A stretch of 64,000 bases of DNA from Halococcus morrhuae DSM 1307. GTDB taxonomy: Archaea; Halobacteriota; Halobacteria; Halobacteriales; Halococcaceae. The position numbers and the translations under genes are program-made. Position 1 is the first letter of the stretch. Each line of letters begins with the position of its first letter. The stretch covers positions 1 through 64,000 of the forward strand of contig NZ_AOMC01000109.1 of assembly GCF_000336695.1 (NCBI RefSeq). The letters run 5' to 3'. Shown here in pieces: positions 46,656-55,944 of this stretch. The notes under the pieces are model-generated. The model worked only from the letters and a program-made list of their open reading frames with translations. It was not told the origin of the DNA and searched no databases.

Positions 46656-47120
46656 CTATTCTTCGTCCGCGTCCTCGACGTCGATCTCGGTCCAGTCGGC
46701 GTCCGTCTCATCCGTCGGTCCGAACGCCATCTCCGTTCCCCGGACCGCGTCGCCGAGTCCCTCGCCGAGCCGTTCGCTGTCGCCGATCGTCCTGACCTGT
46801 TCGGCGAGCGCGTCGATATCGACGTTCTCGACGAGCGCCACCGCGGCCGCCTCGCCGACGCGACCGCCGACCTCGCTGCCGGCCGACTCCTTCACGACGC
46901 GGCCGAGCAGTCCGCTGCTGCTCGCGCCCTTGGCGGCCAGCCGTCCGACGAGTGCGCCGAGGACCTTTCCGAGCCGTTCGTACTCGACGGCGTCGTCGAG
47001 CGCCGCGCCATCGGCGAGCGCATCGATGTCGATGCCCTCGATCAGCTCCGTGATGGCATCGCCCGCGTAGTACGCTTCCATGCCGCGCTCGATCGCCTCT
47101 TCGGGGGTATCGTCGTCCAT
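46656..47120 (-). CDS. Acidic haloarchaeal protein with two internal repeats, function unknown
   Basis: 154 residues. Two imperfect repeats are visible: GIDIDALADGAALDDAVEYERLG (about 29-51) and NVDIDALAEQVRTIGDSERLG (about 98-118), separated by a Gly/Ala-rich hydrophobic stretch (LGALVGRLAAKGASSSGLLGRVV). The repeats suggest a duplicated small helical unit. No family or motif is recognised. It converges with the aminotransferase gene and diverges from metY. Confidence 0.65.
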   Translation of the reverse strand: MDDDTPEEAIERGMEAYYAGDAITELIEGIDIDALADGAALDDAVEYERLGKVLGALVGRLAAKGASSSGLLGRVVKESAGSEVGGRVGEAAAVALVENVDIDALAEQVRTIGDSERLGEGLGDAVRGTEMAFGPTDETDADWTEIDVEDADEE

Positions 47121-47166
47121 TACCGGAGCCTATCGCGGCCGACGGATATGACTGTTCCCAGCAGAT

Positions 47167-47227
47167 GCAGCGCTGCTCGATCGACCGTTATCGCCGACGG
47201 CGACATTTGCCGTAACTCGTGGTTATA
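47167..47227 (+). promoter_or_regulatory. metY promoter with two palindromes
   Basis: GGTTATAGA at 47218-47226 is a TATA box about 30 bases before the ATG at 47256. Upstream are GCAGCGCTGC (47167-47176) and TCGCCG-A-CGGCGA (47191-47203), possible sites for a regulator of sulfur amino-acid synthesis. Confidence 0.45.
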
Positions 47228-47255
47228 GATGGGACGCGATATATGCACCACGTAC

Positions 47256-48539
47256 ATGACCGACGCAGAGGGGCGCGGGTTCGGTACGCGCTGCGTCCAC
47301 GCCGGCCAGACGGCGGACGCGGCGACCGGTGCCCGTGCACCGCCGCTCTACCAAACGACCTCCTACGCCTTCGAGGACGCCGATCGCGCCGCGGATCTCT
47401 ACGCGCTCGACGCCGAGGGCGATGTCTATTCGCGGATCTCGAACCCCACGGTCCGAACCCTCGAAAACCGCCTGGCGGACCTCGAAAACGGCACCGATGC
47501 GCTCTGCACTGCATCGGGAATGGCCGCCCTCGACGCCGCGACGCTCGTCCTCGCCGGGACCGGCGACAACGTGGTGAGCGCCGCCTCTATCTACGGCGGC
47601 ACGCACGCCTATCTCTCGAACACCGCCGCCCGCCGCGGCATCGAAGCACGGTTCGTCGACACGCTCGATCCCGCGGCCTACGCTGACGCGATCGACGAGA
47701 ACACGGCGTACGTCCACTGTGAGACGATCGGCAACCCCTCGCTCGTCACGCCGGATATCGGGGAAATCGCCGACGTGGCCCACGATCACGGCGTTCCGCT
47801 GCTCGTGGACAACACGTTCGCCACGCCAGCACTCTGTCGTCCGCTCGATCACGGCGCGGACCTCGTCTGGGAATCGACCACGAAGTGGCTCCACGGCGCG
47901 GGCACGACGATCGGCGGCGCGCTCGTCGACGGCGGCTCGTTCCCCTGGGCCGACCATCCCGAGAAATACCCCGAGATCGGCGGCGCAAACCCCGCCTTCC
48001 ACGGCCTGAACTTCGCCGAGCAGTTCGGCGAGCGCGCGTTCACCGCCGCCGCCCGCCAGCGCAGCCTCCGCAGCCTCGGCGGGAGTCAGTCGCCATTCGA
48101 CGCCTGGCTCACCCTCCAGGGGCTCGAAACCCTCCATCTCAGGATGGAGCGCCACGCCGAGAACGCCCTCCAAGTGGCCGAGTATCTCGACGACCACGAC
48201 TCGGTCGCGTGGGTCGCCTATCCAGGGATCGAAGAGCACGAAACACACGTGAACGCCCGCGAGTATCTCGACGGCGGGTTCGGCGGGATGATCGCGTTCG
48301 GGCTGTCAGGGGGGTACGAGGCCGGCAAGCGCCTCTGCGAGGACGTCGAACTCGCCAGTTTCCTGGCGAACGTTGGCGATGCGAAGACCCTCGTGATCCA
48401 CCCGGCGAGCACGACCCATGCCCAGCTCTCGGAGGCCGACCAGCGCGCCTCGGGTGTCACACCCGATCTCGTGCGGCTCTCGGTTGGGATCGAGGACGCG
48501 GCGGACATCGTCGCCGATCTGGGGGCGGCGATCGAATGA
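47256..48539 (+). CDS. metY: O-acetylhomoserine sulfhydrylase
   Basis: Makes homocysteine from O-acetylhomoserine and sulfide. 427 residues from ATG 47256; the upstream Met at 47229 is too close to the TATA box. The N-terminal [35 protein letters not shown] is classic, and the PLP lysine is Lys210 in [15 protein letters not shown]. metX follows with a four-base overlap (ATGA), so substrate supply and use are coupled: metX provides O-acetylhomoserine for metY. Cystathionine-type activities are the usual alternative in this family. Confidence 0.93.
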   Translation: MTDAEGRGFGTRCVHAGQTADAATGARAPPLYQTTSYAFEDADRAADLYALDAEGDVYSRISNPTVRTLENRLADLENGTDALCTASGMAALDAATLVLAGTGDNVVSAASIYGGTHAYLSNTAARRGIEARFVDTLDPAAYADAIDENTAYVHCETIGNPSLVTPDIGEIADVAHDHGVPLLVDNTFATPALCRPLDHGADLVWESTTKWLHGAGTTIGGALVDGGSFPWADHPEKYPEIGGANPAFHGLNFAEQFGERAFTAAARQRSLRSLGGSQSPFDAWLTLQGLETLHLRMERHAENALQVAEYLDDHDSVAWVAYPGIEEHETHVNAREYLDGGFGGMIAFGLSGGYEAGKRLCEDVELASFLANVGDAKTLVIHPASTTHAQLSEADQRASGVTPDLVRLSVGIEDAADIVADLGAAIE

Positions 48540-49795
48540 CGACGCGCGACGTTCGCTCCCTCGGCGAGTTCACCTTCGAGTGTGGCGAGTCCATCCCGGA
48601 GCTCGAACTCGCTTACGAGACCCACGGCGAGTTCACCGGCGATAATGCCATACTGGTCTGTCACGCGCTCACCGGGAGCCATCATGTCGCACGCGTCGCG
48701 CGAAGCGCGACGGAACGGTCGAGCGGCTCGCCGCGAGACGGTGGTGGGAGGGGCGGCGACTGGGCAACCGAAACGGACGGCCAGGCCCGCGCGTGGTGGG
48801 ACGACATCGTCGGTCCGGGCAAGGCCATCGATACCACCGAGCAGTTCGTCGTCTGTGTGAACATTCCCGGTTCCTGCTACGGCTCGTCGGGACCCGCTTC
48901 GACGAACCCCGAGACCGGCGAACCCTACGGCACCGACTTCCCGCCGGTCACGGTCGCCGACTGGACGCGTGCCCAGCGCCGCCTGCTCGACGATCTCGGG
49001 ATCACGACGCTCGCGGCGGTCGTCGGGGGGAGCGTCGGCGGGATGAACGTGCTCGAATGGATCAAGCGCTACCCTGACCGGGTCGAGCGCGCAGTCCCCG
49101 TGGCTGCGGCCGCCCGCCTCGACGCCCAGTGCGTCGCGCTCGACGGTATCGCCCGCCGCGCGATCACGACCGACGCGAACTGGGCGGGCGGCGACTACTA
49201 TGGAGGGACCGAACCCGACGACGGCCTTGCACTCGCGCGCCAGCTCGGGCACTTGATGTATCTCTCGAAGGACTCGATGGCACGGAAGTTCGGCCGTCGG
49301 GCTGCCGGCCGCGACGCCGCCCGCGACGACTTCCCGGTCGACCCCGCAGCGGGCTTTTTCCCCTATCGCGACGTCGAGTCGTATCTCGACTACAACGCCG
49401 GGACGTTCGTCGATCGTTTCGACGCGAACAGCTATCTCTATCTCACGCGCGCAATGGACGACTACGACCTCGCCGCCGGTCACACCTCGGATGCGGACGC
49501 GCTCCGGGCCTTCGACGGCGAGATACTCGTGATGAGCTTCACCGGCGACTGGCATTTCACGACCGAGCAGTCCGAGTCGCTCGCCGAGGCGTGTCGCACC
49601 GCGGGCGTCGACGTCGCCCACCACGTCGTCGACTCCGATCACGGCCACGATGCCTTCCTGGTCGAGCCGGAGAACGTCGGTCCGCCGATCGCCGACTTCC
49701 TCGCCCACGGAACCGCCGGTCGCGCCGTGACCGACACCGGTACTGAGTCGGGCGAGGCGTTCGCACCCGTTCACGCCAGCCTGTTCGGCGATTGA
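48536..49795 (+). CDS. metX: Homoserine O-acetyltransferase
   Basis: Acetylates homoserine for methionine synthesis. 419 residues from ATG 48536. The alpha/beta-hydrolase nucleophile is Ser166 in GGSVGGMN, with the catalytic His371 in [27 protein letters not shown] and [18 protein letters not shown] are family hallmarks. A Gly/Arg/Ser-rich insert at about residues 54-74 ([19 protein letters not shown]) precedes the [21 protein letters not shown] loop and looks like lineage-specific expansion. Confidence 0.93.
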   Translation: MTTRDVRSLGEFTFECGESIPELELAYETHGEFTGDNAILVCHALTGSHHVARVARSATERSSGSPRDGGGRGGDWATETDGQARAWWDDIVGPGKAIDTTEQFVVCVNIPGSCYGSSGPASTNPETGEPYGTDFPPVTVADWTRAQRRLLDDLGITTLAAVVGGSVGGMNVLEWIKRYPDRVERAVPVAAAARLDAQCVALDGIARRAITTDANWAGGDYYGGTEPDDGLALARQLGHLMYLSKDSMARKFGRRAAGRDAARDDFPVDPAAGFFPYRDVESYLDYNAGTFVDRFDANSYLYLTRAMDDYDLAAGHTSDADALRAFDGEILVMSFTGDWHFTTEQSESLAEACRTAGVDVAHHVVDSDHGHDAFLVEPENVGPPIADFLAHGTAGRAVTDTGTESGEAFAPVHASLFGD

Positions 49796-49796
49796 G

Positions 49797-50429
49797 TCAG
49801 TCGAGCCGCTCGGCGAGCAGTTCCTGCAACTCTTCCATCGATTCGACCACGGCGTCGCAGTGCGGTTCGACCGCCGGTTTCGGCTCGTAGCCAATAGCGA
49901 ACCCCGCAGTCCGGAGCATCGGCAGGTCGTTCGCGCCGTCGCCGACGGCGATCGTCTCCTCGATGTCGATGCCGGCGTTGTTCGCCACCGCCCGGAGCGC
50001 ATCGTCTTTCGTCCCCTCGACGAGCGGGCCGGCGACCTCGCCGGTGAGGCGTCGTTCCTCGAACTCGAGCTGGTTGGCGACGATCGCGTCGACGGGCGTT
50101 TCCGACCGTGCGAGCACGCTCTCGACGCCGCGGCCGAACCCGCCCGTGACGATCGCGGTCACGACGCCGGCGTCGTTCAGGTCCCGGATCAGCTCGGCCG
50201 CCCCGGAGCGCAGCACGACGTTCTCGACACCCGCCTCGACGCCCTCGACCGGGAGGCCTTCCAGCAACGAGACGCGTTCGCGGAGGCTCTCGGCGTACTC
50301 GATCTCGTCGTTCATCGCCCGCTCGGTGATCGTCGCCATCTCCTCGGCGACGCCGTACTGTTCGCCGAGCAGCACGCTCATCTCCGAGTCCGAGAGGGTG
50401 CCGTCGAAGTCGAACGCGACCAGTTTCAT
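49797..50429 (-). CDS. serB: Phosphoserine phosphatase (HAD family)
   Basis: Last step of serine synthesis. 210 residues from ATG 50429. HAD motif I is VAFDFDGTLSDSE with the nucleophile and acid/base aspartates, motif II TAIVTGGFGRG, the lysine of motif III KDDALRAVANNAGI, and motif IV AVGDGANDLPMLRTAGFAIGY. It is divergent from serA with 111 bases between the starts, so both serine genes may share control through this spacer. Confidence 0.9.
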   Translation of the reverse strand: MKLVAFDFDGTLSDSEMSVLLGEQYGVAEEMATITERAMNDEIEYAESLRERVSLLEGLPVEGVEAGVENVVLRSGAAELIRDLNDAGVVTAIVTGGFGRGVESVLARSETPVDAIVANQLEFEERRLTGEVAGPLVEGTKDDALRAVANNAGIDIEETIAVGDGANDLPMLRTAGFAIGYEPKPAVEPHCDAVVESMEELQELLAERLD

Positions 50430-50508
50430 ACCCGCCCATCGGCCCGCCGGGTTCAAAACGTTCGCATCCGTGCCGCCCGATCGGCCGGCGAGACGTGCCA
50501 GTGAGGAA

Positions 50509-50534
50509 AGGGTTAACCCTCCCGCGTCGGAGGG
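50509..50534 (+). promoter_or_regulatory. serA promoter palindrome and Shine-Dalgarno-pairing repeat
   Basis: AGGGTTAACCCT (50509-50520) is a perfect 12-base palindrome whose TTAA sits 27 bases before the serA ATG, so it doubles as the TATA region. Directly overlapping it, CCCTCC (50517-50522) can pair with GGAGGG (50529-50534), the Shine-Dalgarno sequence six bases before the ATG. The two readings require different start sites, so only one may operate. Confidence 0.45.
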
Positions 50535-50540
50535 TTCGAC

Positions 50541-52127
50541 ATGAAGGTACTCGTCACGGACCCCATCGCCGAGCCGGGCCTCACGCGCCTGCGCGAGGCC
50601 GGCCACACCGTCGAAACGGCCTACGACGCCGAAGGTGACGCCCTCCTCGAAGCGATCGCCGACGCGAGCGCGCTCGTCGTCCGCTCGGGCACCGAGGTCA
50701 CGGCCGAGTTGCTCGATGCCGCCCCCGATCTCGCGATCGTCGGGCGGGCGGGCATCGGGGTCGACAACATCGACATCGACGCTGCCACCGAGCGGGGCGT
50801 CATCGTCGCCAACGCCCCCGAGGGCAACGTCCGCGCGGCCGCCGAGCACACCGTCGCGATGACGTTCGCCGCCGCGCGCTCGATCCCGCAGGCCCACGCC
50901 CGCCTCAAGGCTGGCGAGTGGGCCAAAGGCGACTATCTGGGGACGGAACTCGACGGCGCGACGCTCGGCATCGTCGGCTTCGGCCGCGTCGGCCAGGAGG
51001 TCGCGAAGAAACTCGACAGCCTCGGCATGGAGCTCGTCGCCTACGATCCCTACATCTCCGAGGAGCGCGCCGCGAACCTCGGAGCGGAGCTCGTCGAACT
51101 CGACGACTGCCTCGTGCGCGCGGACGTTCTGACGATGCACACGCCGCTGACGCCCGAGACGGAGGATCTCATCGGTGAGGAGGAGTTGAACAGACTCGGC
51201 GACGGCTATCTCGTCAACTGCGCGCGCGGCGGCGTCGTCGACGAACGCGCGCTCGCGGCCGCCGTCGACGACGGGACGCTCGCCGGCGCGGCGATCGATG
51301 TCTTCACCGACGAACCGCTCGACGAAGACAGCCCGCTCCTGCGCGTCGACGACGTGATCGTGACGCCCCATCTCGGTGCGAGCACCCACGCTGCCCAGAA
51401 GAACGTCGCCACCGATATCGCCGACCAGGTGCTCTCGGCGATCCGCGGCGAGCCGGTGATGAACGCGCTCAACGCGCCCTCGATGGACGCGAGCGCGTTC
51501 CCCCGCGTCGAGCCGTATCTCGACATCGCCTCCACAGCAGGGAAAATCGCCACCCAACTGCTCGACGGGCGTGTCGAGGGCGTCGAGGTCACCTACGCCG
51601 GTGACATCGCTGGCGAGGAGGTCGATCTCGTGACCGCGAGCGCGCTCCAGGGTGTGTTCGAGCCGCTCGAATGGCAGGTCAACGCCGTCAACGCGCCGCG
51701 CATCGCCGAGGAGCGCGGCATCGACGTGACCGAATCGAAGACCCACACCGCCGCCGATTTCCAGTCGCTCGTGACCGTCACGGTCCAGAACGGCGGCACG
51801 GAGATCGGCGTCTGCGGAACGCTGTTCGCCGGCGAGGATCCGCGCATCGTCCGTATCGACGGCTTCCGTGTCGACGCGATCCCGTCGGGCCACATGCTCG
51901 TCGCGCGCAACGAGGACACGCCCGGTCTGATCGGTTTCATCGGCACGGTCCTCGGCGATGCGGACGTCAACATCGCGGGCATGTTCAATGCCCGCGAGAC
52001 GATCGGCGGCGAGGCGCTGTCGGTCTACAACCTCGACGAACCCGTCACCGACGAGCTGCGCGACCGCCTCGAAGCCGACGAGCGCGTCATCGATACGACC
52101 TATATCGCGCTCAACGGCACGGAGTAG
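50541..52127 (+). CDS. serA: D-3-phosphoglycerate dehydrogenase, long form
   Basis: First step of the phosphorylated serine pathway. 528 residues. NAD-binding loop LGIVGFGRVGQEVAKKL, substrate-site residues in GRAGIGVDNIDIDAATERGV, catalytic HLGASTHAAQKNVATDIADQ. After the dehydrogenase core come the ASB (intervening) domain and a C-terminal ACT domain (HMLVARNEDTPGLIGFIGTVLGDADVNIAGM), the serine-binding regulatory module of type I enzymes. Divergent from serB. Confidence 0.95.
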   Translation: MKVLVTDPIAEPGLTRLREAGHTVETAYDAEGDALLEAIADASALVVRSGTEVTAELLDAAPDLAIVGRAGIGVDNIDIDAATERGVIVANAPEGNVRAAAEHTVAMTFAAARSIPQAHARLKAGEWAKGDYLGTELDGATLGIVGFGRVGQEVAKKLDSLGMELVAYDPYISEERAANLGAELVELDDCLVRADVLTMHTPLTPETEDLIGEEELNRLGDGYLVNCARGGVVDERALAAAVDDGTLAGAAIDVFTDEPLDEDSPLLRVDDVIVTPHLGASTHAAQKNVATDIADQVLSAIRGEPVMNALNAPSMDASAFPRVEPYLDIASTAGKIATQLLDGRVEGVEVTYAGDIAGEEVDLVTASALQGVFEPLEWQVNAVNAPRIAEERGIDVTESKTHTAADFQSLVTVTVQNGGTEIGVCGTLFAGEDPRIVRIDGFRVDAIPSGHMLVARNEDTPGLIGFIGTVLGDADVNIAGMFNARETIGGEALSVYNLDEPVTDELRDRLEADERVIDTTYIALNGTE

Positions 52128-52140
52128 TTCTCGACCACAA

Positions 52141-52149
52141 CTATATAAT
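52141..52149 (+). promoter_or_regulatory. TATA box for the antiporter operon
   Basis: CTATATAAT, 26-34 bases before the ATG at 52175, is the most canonical TATA box in the window and indicates a leaderless transcript. Confidence 0.6.
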
Positions 52150-52174
52150 GGTCGTTCTGTGTAGTGCTTGAAGT

Positions 52175-53746
52175 ATGAGCACTGACGGGGGGAGCCCCGG
52201 CGATCCGACCGACGAGTACGACGAGGGATTGGCCGACAGCAGCGACGACGAGCGCAGCATCGAGTTCTACGGCGGGCGCTGGCTGAGCGCGCTCCCGCTC
52301 GCGATCTTCGTCGTCTGGGCGGTCTTCCAGAGCGGCGTCCTCCAGATCGGCGACACGCAGGGGTTGGTCGCGGGGATGCTCGTCGCCCTCATCATCGGGA
52401 TGTTCTTCGCCAAGGGCGACTGGAAGCAGTACGCGAACACGATCTTCGAGGGGATGACTCAACCCGTGGCGGCGACGGCCATCGTCGCGTGGCTGTGGGC
52501 GGGCATGTTCGCCGACACCCTCCAGGCCGGCGGGTTCGTCGACGGCCTCATCTGGGCGGCGACCGCCCTCGACATCGGTGCGACGCTGTTCCCGGCGGCG
52601 GCCTACATCCTCGCGGGCCTGCTCGCGACCGGTATCGGTACCGGCTACGGCACGGTCGTCGCGTTCACGACGCTGTTCTTCCCGGCAGGCGTGCTGCTCG
52701 GCGCGAACCCGGTGCTCACGTTCGCGGCGATCCTCTCGGGGGCGGTCTTCGGCGACAACCTCGCGCCAGTGAGCGACACGACGATCGTCAGCGCCGTCAC
52801 ACAGGATTCGGACATCGGCGGCGTCGTCTCCTCACGCTTCAAGTACGCTGCCGTCGCGGCGATCATCGCGCTCCCGGCCTACATCGTCGCCGGGAGCCTG
52901 ATGGACGGCGTCGACGTCGCCCAGCAGGCCGGCGGCCTGCTCACCGAGAACAGCAACCCGCTCGGTCTCGTCCATCTCCTTTCGGTCGCGGTCGTCATCG
53001 GCACCGCGATCCGCGGTCGCCACATCGTCGAAGCGATCTCGTGGGGACTGATCACCTCGGCAGTCCTGAACGTCGTCACCGGCCTGGCGAGCGTGAGCGA
53101 CATGCTTGTCTTCCAGGCACCGCAGAACTCCGGCATCGCCCAGTCGCTTTCGGGCCTCCCGTTCATCGAACTCGTCCAGAGCTCGGAGACGGGCGTCGCC
53201 GGCAGCATCTACAGCGGTGCGGTCGGTTTCTTCCCGCTGATCGTCCTCACGCTCCTGATCGTCGCCGGCGCGCAGATCCTCGTCCGCGGCGGCGGTTTCG
53301 AGGCGATGCAGGACTTCCTGCTCGGATCGGTCGCGACGAGCCTCCGCCGGGCCGAGATGACGATGGTGCTCGGCACCGCCGCGATCAACGCGATGATCAC
53401 GATCAACACGGCCGCCGAGATCGCCATCGCGCCGTACATCGCCCGCATCGGCGAGCGGTTCAACATCAACGGCTACCGCCGCGCGAACATCCTCGACGCG
53501 AACACCTCGGCGCTCGGCTACATCTTCCCGTGGGGCGGCGGCCTGCTCGCGGGCTACACCGCCATGCTGGGACTACCCGAGCAGTACAGCTGGTTCACCC
53601 AGTCGATGCTGGTCAACCCGGCGGAGGTTTGGCCGTTCGTCTTCCACGGCTGGCTGCTGTTTTTCGTCTTCATCGTCGCCGCCCTGACCGGCTTCGGGCT
53701 CGAATACACGTCCGACCGCGAGACGGGTGAGGTGGCACGCGTATGA
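52175..53746 (+). CDS. nhaC: Na+/H+ antiporter, NhaC family
   Basis: 523 residues with about 12 hydrophobic segments after an acidic 32-residue head. The motif GAVFGDNLAPVSDTTIVSAVTQDSDIGGVV is a signature of NhaC-type transporters, with Asp residues probably handling the cation. A Na+ exporter fits life at high salt; malate-lactate exchange is known for a few relatives. The gene overlaps the next small gene by four bases (ATGA). The canonical TATA box upstream suggests strong expression. Confidence 0.88.
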   Translation: MSTDGGSPGDPTDEYDEGLADSSDDERSIEFYGGRWLSALPLAIFVVWAVFQSGVLQIGDTQGLVAGMLVALIIGMFFAKGDWKQYANTIFEGMTQPVAATAIVAWLWAGMFADTLQAGGFVDGLIWAATALDIGATLFPAAAYILAGLLATGIGTGYGTVVAFTTLFFPAGVLLGANPVLTFAAILSGAVFGDNLAPVSDTTIVSAVTQDSDIGGVVSSRFKYAAVAAIIALPAYIVAGSLMDGVDVAQQAGGLLTENSNPLGLVHLLSVAVVIGTAIRGRHIVEAISWGLITSAVLNVVTGLASVSDMLVFQAPQNSGIAQSLSGLPFIELVQSSETGVAGSIYSGAVGFFPLIVLTLLIVAGAQILVRGGGFEAMQDFLLGSVATSLRRAEMTMVLGTAAINAMITINTAAEIAIAPYIARIGERFNINGYRRANILDANTSALGYIFPWGGGLLAGYTAMLGLPEQYSWFTQSMLVNPAEVWPFVFHGWLLFFVFIVAALTGFGLEYTSDRETGEVARV

Positions 53747-54009
53747 GCCGTCTCGCCGCGTTCACCGAGGGACTCGAATTCCGGACGAACAAGCCGAGTT
53801 TCGATCCCGGCACGGAGTTCCGGGCGTTCGTCACCGGCTACGAGAACGGAACCGCGCTCGTCCGCCTCGGCGACAGCGTGCTCCAGATTTCGGACGCCCC
53901 GCCGAACCTGCTCGACACGCAGGTGCCCGTCCGCGTCGAATCGTTCGACGACAACGATCACACGGGACAGGCGTCGCTGCTCGACGGCTTCGACGACGAA
54001 GAGAACTGA
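53743..54009 (+). CDS. 88-residue acidic OB/TRAM-like protein
   Basis: Translationally coupled to nhaC (ATGA). The core EFRAFVTGYENGTALVRLGDSVLQISDAPPNLLDTQVPVRVESFDDNDHTGQ resembles a TRAM or OB-fold small domain: a beta-barrel strand order with a Gly-x-Ala-x-Val-x-x-Gly turn. The C-terminus LLDGFDDEEN is acidic. It could bind RNA or act with the antiporter; neither is shown. A conserved haloarchaeal family is likely. Confidence 0.7.
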   Translation: MSRLAAFTEGLEFRTNKPSFDPGTEFRAFVTGYENGTALVRLGDSVLQISDAPPNLLDTQVPVRVESFDDNDHTGQASLLDGFDDEEN

Positions 54010-54042
54010 GCAGTCAGTTGGGAGCGATTCGAGCGTGTGCGC

Positions 54043-54207
54043 TCACTCGCGCGCGAGTTTTTCGTAGGTTTCCGCTTGGATTTCGCGATTGATCTCGGCG
54101 AGTCGCAGCACTGCTTCGCGTCGCTCGGCTTCGGATTCTGCGTTCCGGACCCGTTCACGGAGTTCGGCACGCTCGTCCCGGTAGCTCGATGGAGTGGTCT
54201 GTGCCAT
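54043..54207 (-). CDS. 54-residue charged helical protein, candidate partner of the Doc-type toxin
   Basis: The sequence begins MAQTTPSSYRDERAELRER and ends ETYEKLARE. Nearly all of it is predicted amphipathic helix (Arg/Glu-rich heptads with Ala and Leu), suitable for a coiled coil. It starts 32 bases after the doc stop on the same strand. Small helical proteins next to Fic/Doc genes are usually antitoxins, but the classical Phd precedes doc and has a DNA-binding domain, which this lacks. The canonical inhibitory motif of Fic antitoxins (S/TxxxEG/N) is not present. Confidence 0.6.
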   Translation of the reverse strand: MAQTTPSSYRDERAELRERVRNAESEAERREAVLRLAEINREIQAETYEKLARE

Positions 54208-54239
54208 CCTCTCGCTCGTCGATACGTCGGCCCCGGTAT

Positions 54240-54641
54240 TTACTCTTCGGCTTCATGAGCATGCTCGCGGCAATACGCGATGACACCACTCATGTCGACG
54301 TTCCGTTCGTCCGTCGCAAAACGCTTGAGGATGGCACGAACGTCGTCTCCGTGATCGAATTCGTAGCCATTTATGTCGTAGATAACCTCCGCCGTATTCA
54401 ACGCCGTGCGCTTGTTCCCGTCCACGAACGGGTGTTCGGCGGCGAGCAGTCGCATGAGGTGTGCCGCCGTTTCGTGGACCGTGTCGGGCGCTTCGCCGAA
54501 ATAGCCCTCCGAAACGTAGATCAGCGCTGATTCGACGGTTTCGGGCGAGCGCACGCCGGCTTCGGTTTCGCGATCGCTCACGACGACTGCCTCGTGGATG
54601 GCGAGAACGTCTTCGACCGTCGGATAGACGAGGTCGGCCAT
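54240..54641 (-). CDS. doc: Death-on-curing (Doc) family toxin
   Basis: 133 residues. The Fic/Doc core motif HPFVDGNKRTA begins at His70; the Lys after Asn is the Doc form, associated with kinase activity on EF-Tu in phage P1 Doc rather than AMPylation. YPTVEDVLAIHEAVV and GVRSPETVESAL at the N-terminus match the family. It starts six bases after the thrC stop, so it may be transcribed with thrC. No Phd-like gene precedes it; a 54-residue helical ORF follows. Confidence 0.85.
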   Translation of the reverse strand: MADLVYPTVEDVLAIHEAVVVSDRETEAGVRSPETVESALIYVSEGYFGEAPDTVHETAAHLMRLLAAEHPFVDGNKRTALNTAEVIYDINGYEFDHGDDVRAILKRFATDERNVDMSGVIAYCREHAHEAEE

Positions 54642-54647
54642 CGGTAC

Positions 54648-55901
54648 CTAGCCGCTCAGATGGTCGAGGATCGCCTCGGTGTCGTTCGCCACCGGTTCCG
54701 GCTCGGCCCCCGCGGCGGCGGCCGCGTCGGGGTCCTTCAGCAGGTGGCCGGTCGTCAGGCAAACCACGTCCTCACCGTCGTCGACGACGCCCTCCTCGCG
54801 GAGTTTGCGCAGGCCGGCGACGCTGGCCGCGCTCGCGGGTTCGACGCCGACGCCCTCCTCGGCGAGCGCGCGCTGGGCGTCGGTGATCGCGTCGTCGGCG
54901 ACCGCGACCGCGGTGCCGCCGGTCGCCCGGATGCCGGGGAGGGCCTTCGGCGCGTTGACCGGGTTGCCGATCCGGATGGCCGTCGCGCGCGTCTCGACGT
55001 CCTCCCAGCGTTCGGTGTCCTCGTAGCCCTCCTCGATGGCCTCGACCATCGGTGCGGCCCCCGCGGCCTGGACGCCGGTCAGCATCGGCACCTCGTCCTC
55101 GGCGAGCGCGCCCGCCCGGACGAGTTCGCGGAAGGCCTTGTAGAGTGCCGCCGTGTTGCCGGCGTTGCCGACCGGGAGGACGATGCGGTCCGGGAACCGC
55201 CCGTACTCGTCGCGAAACGTTTCGAGGATCTCGAAGCCGATCGTCTTCTGGCCTTCCAGGCGGAAGGGATTGAGCGAGTTGAGCAGGTAGGCCTCGCCGC
55301 GGTCGGCGAGTTCGCTCACGATGTCGAGGCAGGCGTCGAAGTTGCCGTCGACTTCGAGGATGCGTGCACCGTGGAGGGCGGCCTGGGCCACCTTGCCGGC
55401 GGCGACCTTGCCAGCCGGGAGCAAGACGAGCGTCTCCAGGCCGGCGCGTCCGCCGTAGGCCGCGAGCGCCGCGCTCGTGTTGCCCGTCGAGGCACAGGCC
55501 AGCCGCGAGACGCCGAGCTCCTCGGCGACGCGAACCCCGACGGTCATCCCCCGATCCTTGAAGCTGCCCGTCGGGTTCATCCCCTCGTGTTTGATGCGCA
55601 GGCTCCGTACTCCGACGTCCGCTTCGAGCCGGGGGACCTCGTGCAGCGGCGTGTCACCCTCGGGCAGCGAGACACCGTGATCGAAGGGCAACGCCGCGTC
55701 GTAGCGCCAGACGCCGCGACCCGAAAACTCCTCGAACGTCGGATACTGCTCGTAGCGCGCTTCGAGCAGCCCGCCGCAGTCGGGACAGCGGTAGGTCGGT
55801 TCGTCGAACGGGGCGAGCTGTTCGCCACACTCGATGCAGGCGAGCCAGACACCGTCGTCGGCGCAGTCGGGCGCGGCCGCGGCGAGGCTGAGGTCGGACA
55901 T
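54648..55901 (-). CDS. thrC: Threonine synthase
   Basis: Converts O-phosphohomoserine to threonine. 417 residues from ATG 55901. A zinc ribbon begins the protein (CIECGEQLAPFDEPTYRCPDCGG; Cys22, 25, 39, 42), common in archaeal ThrC; the PLP lysine is Lys115 in GMNPTGSFKDRGM, and ASTGNTSAALAAYGGRAG and LPVGNAGNTAALYKAF are the phosphate-binding loops. The C-terminus carries VCLTTGHLLKDPDA. It diverges from the htrA-like gene and precedes doc by six bases. Confidence 0.94.
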   Translation of the reverse strand: MSDLSLAAAAPDCADDGVWLACIECGEQLAPFDEPTYRCPDCGGLLEARYEQYPTFEEFSGRGVWRYDAALPFDHGVSLPEGDTPLHEVPRLEADVGVRSLRIKHEGMNPTGSFKDRGMTVGVRVAEELGVSRLACASTGNTSAALAAYGGRAGLETLVLLPAGKVAAGKVAQAALHGARILEVDGNFDACLDIVSELADRGEAYLLNSLNPFRLEGQKTIGFEILETFRDEYGRFPDRIVLPVGNAGNTAALYKAFRELVRAGALAEDEVPMLTGVQAAGAAPMVEAIEEGYEDTERWEDVETRATAIRIGNPVNAPKALPGIRATGGTAVAVADDAITDAQRALAEEGVGVEPASAASVAGLRKLREEGVVDDGEDVVCLTTGHLLKDPDAAAAAGAEPEPVANDTEAILDHLSG

Positions 55902-55944
55902 GTGCGCGCCTCGGGGGCTGTGGGCAAAAGTCGGCTGGTTCGCA

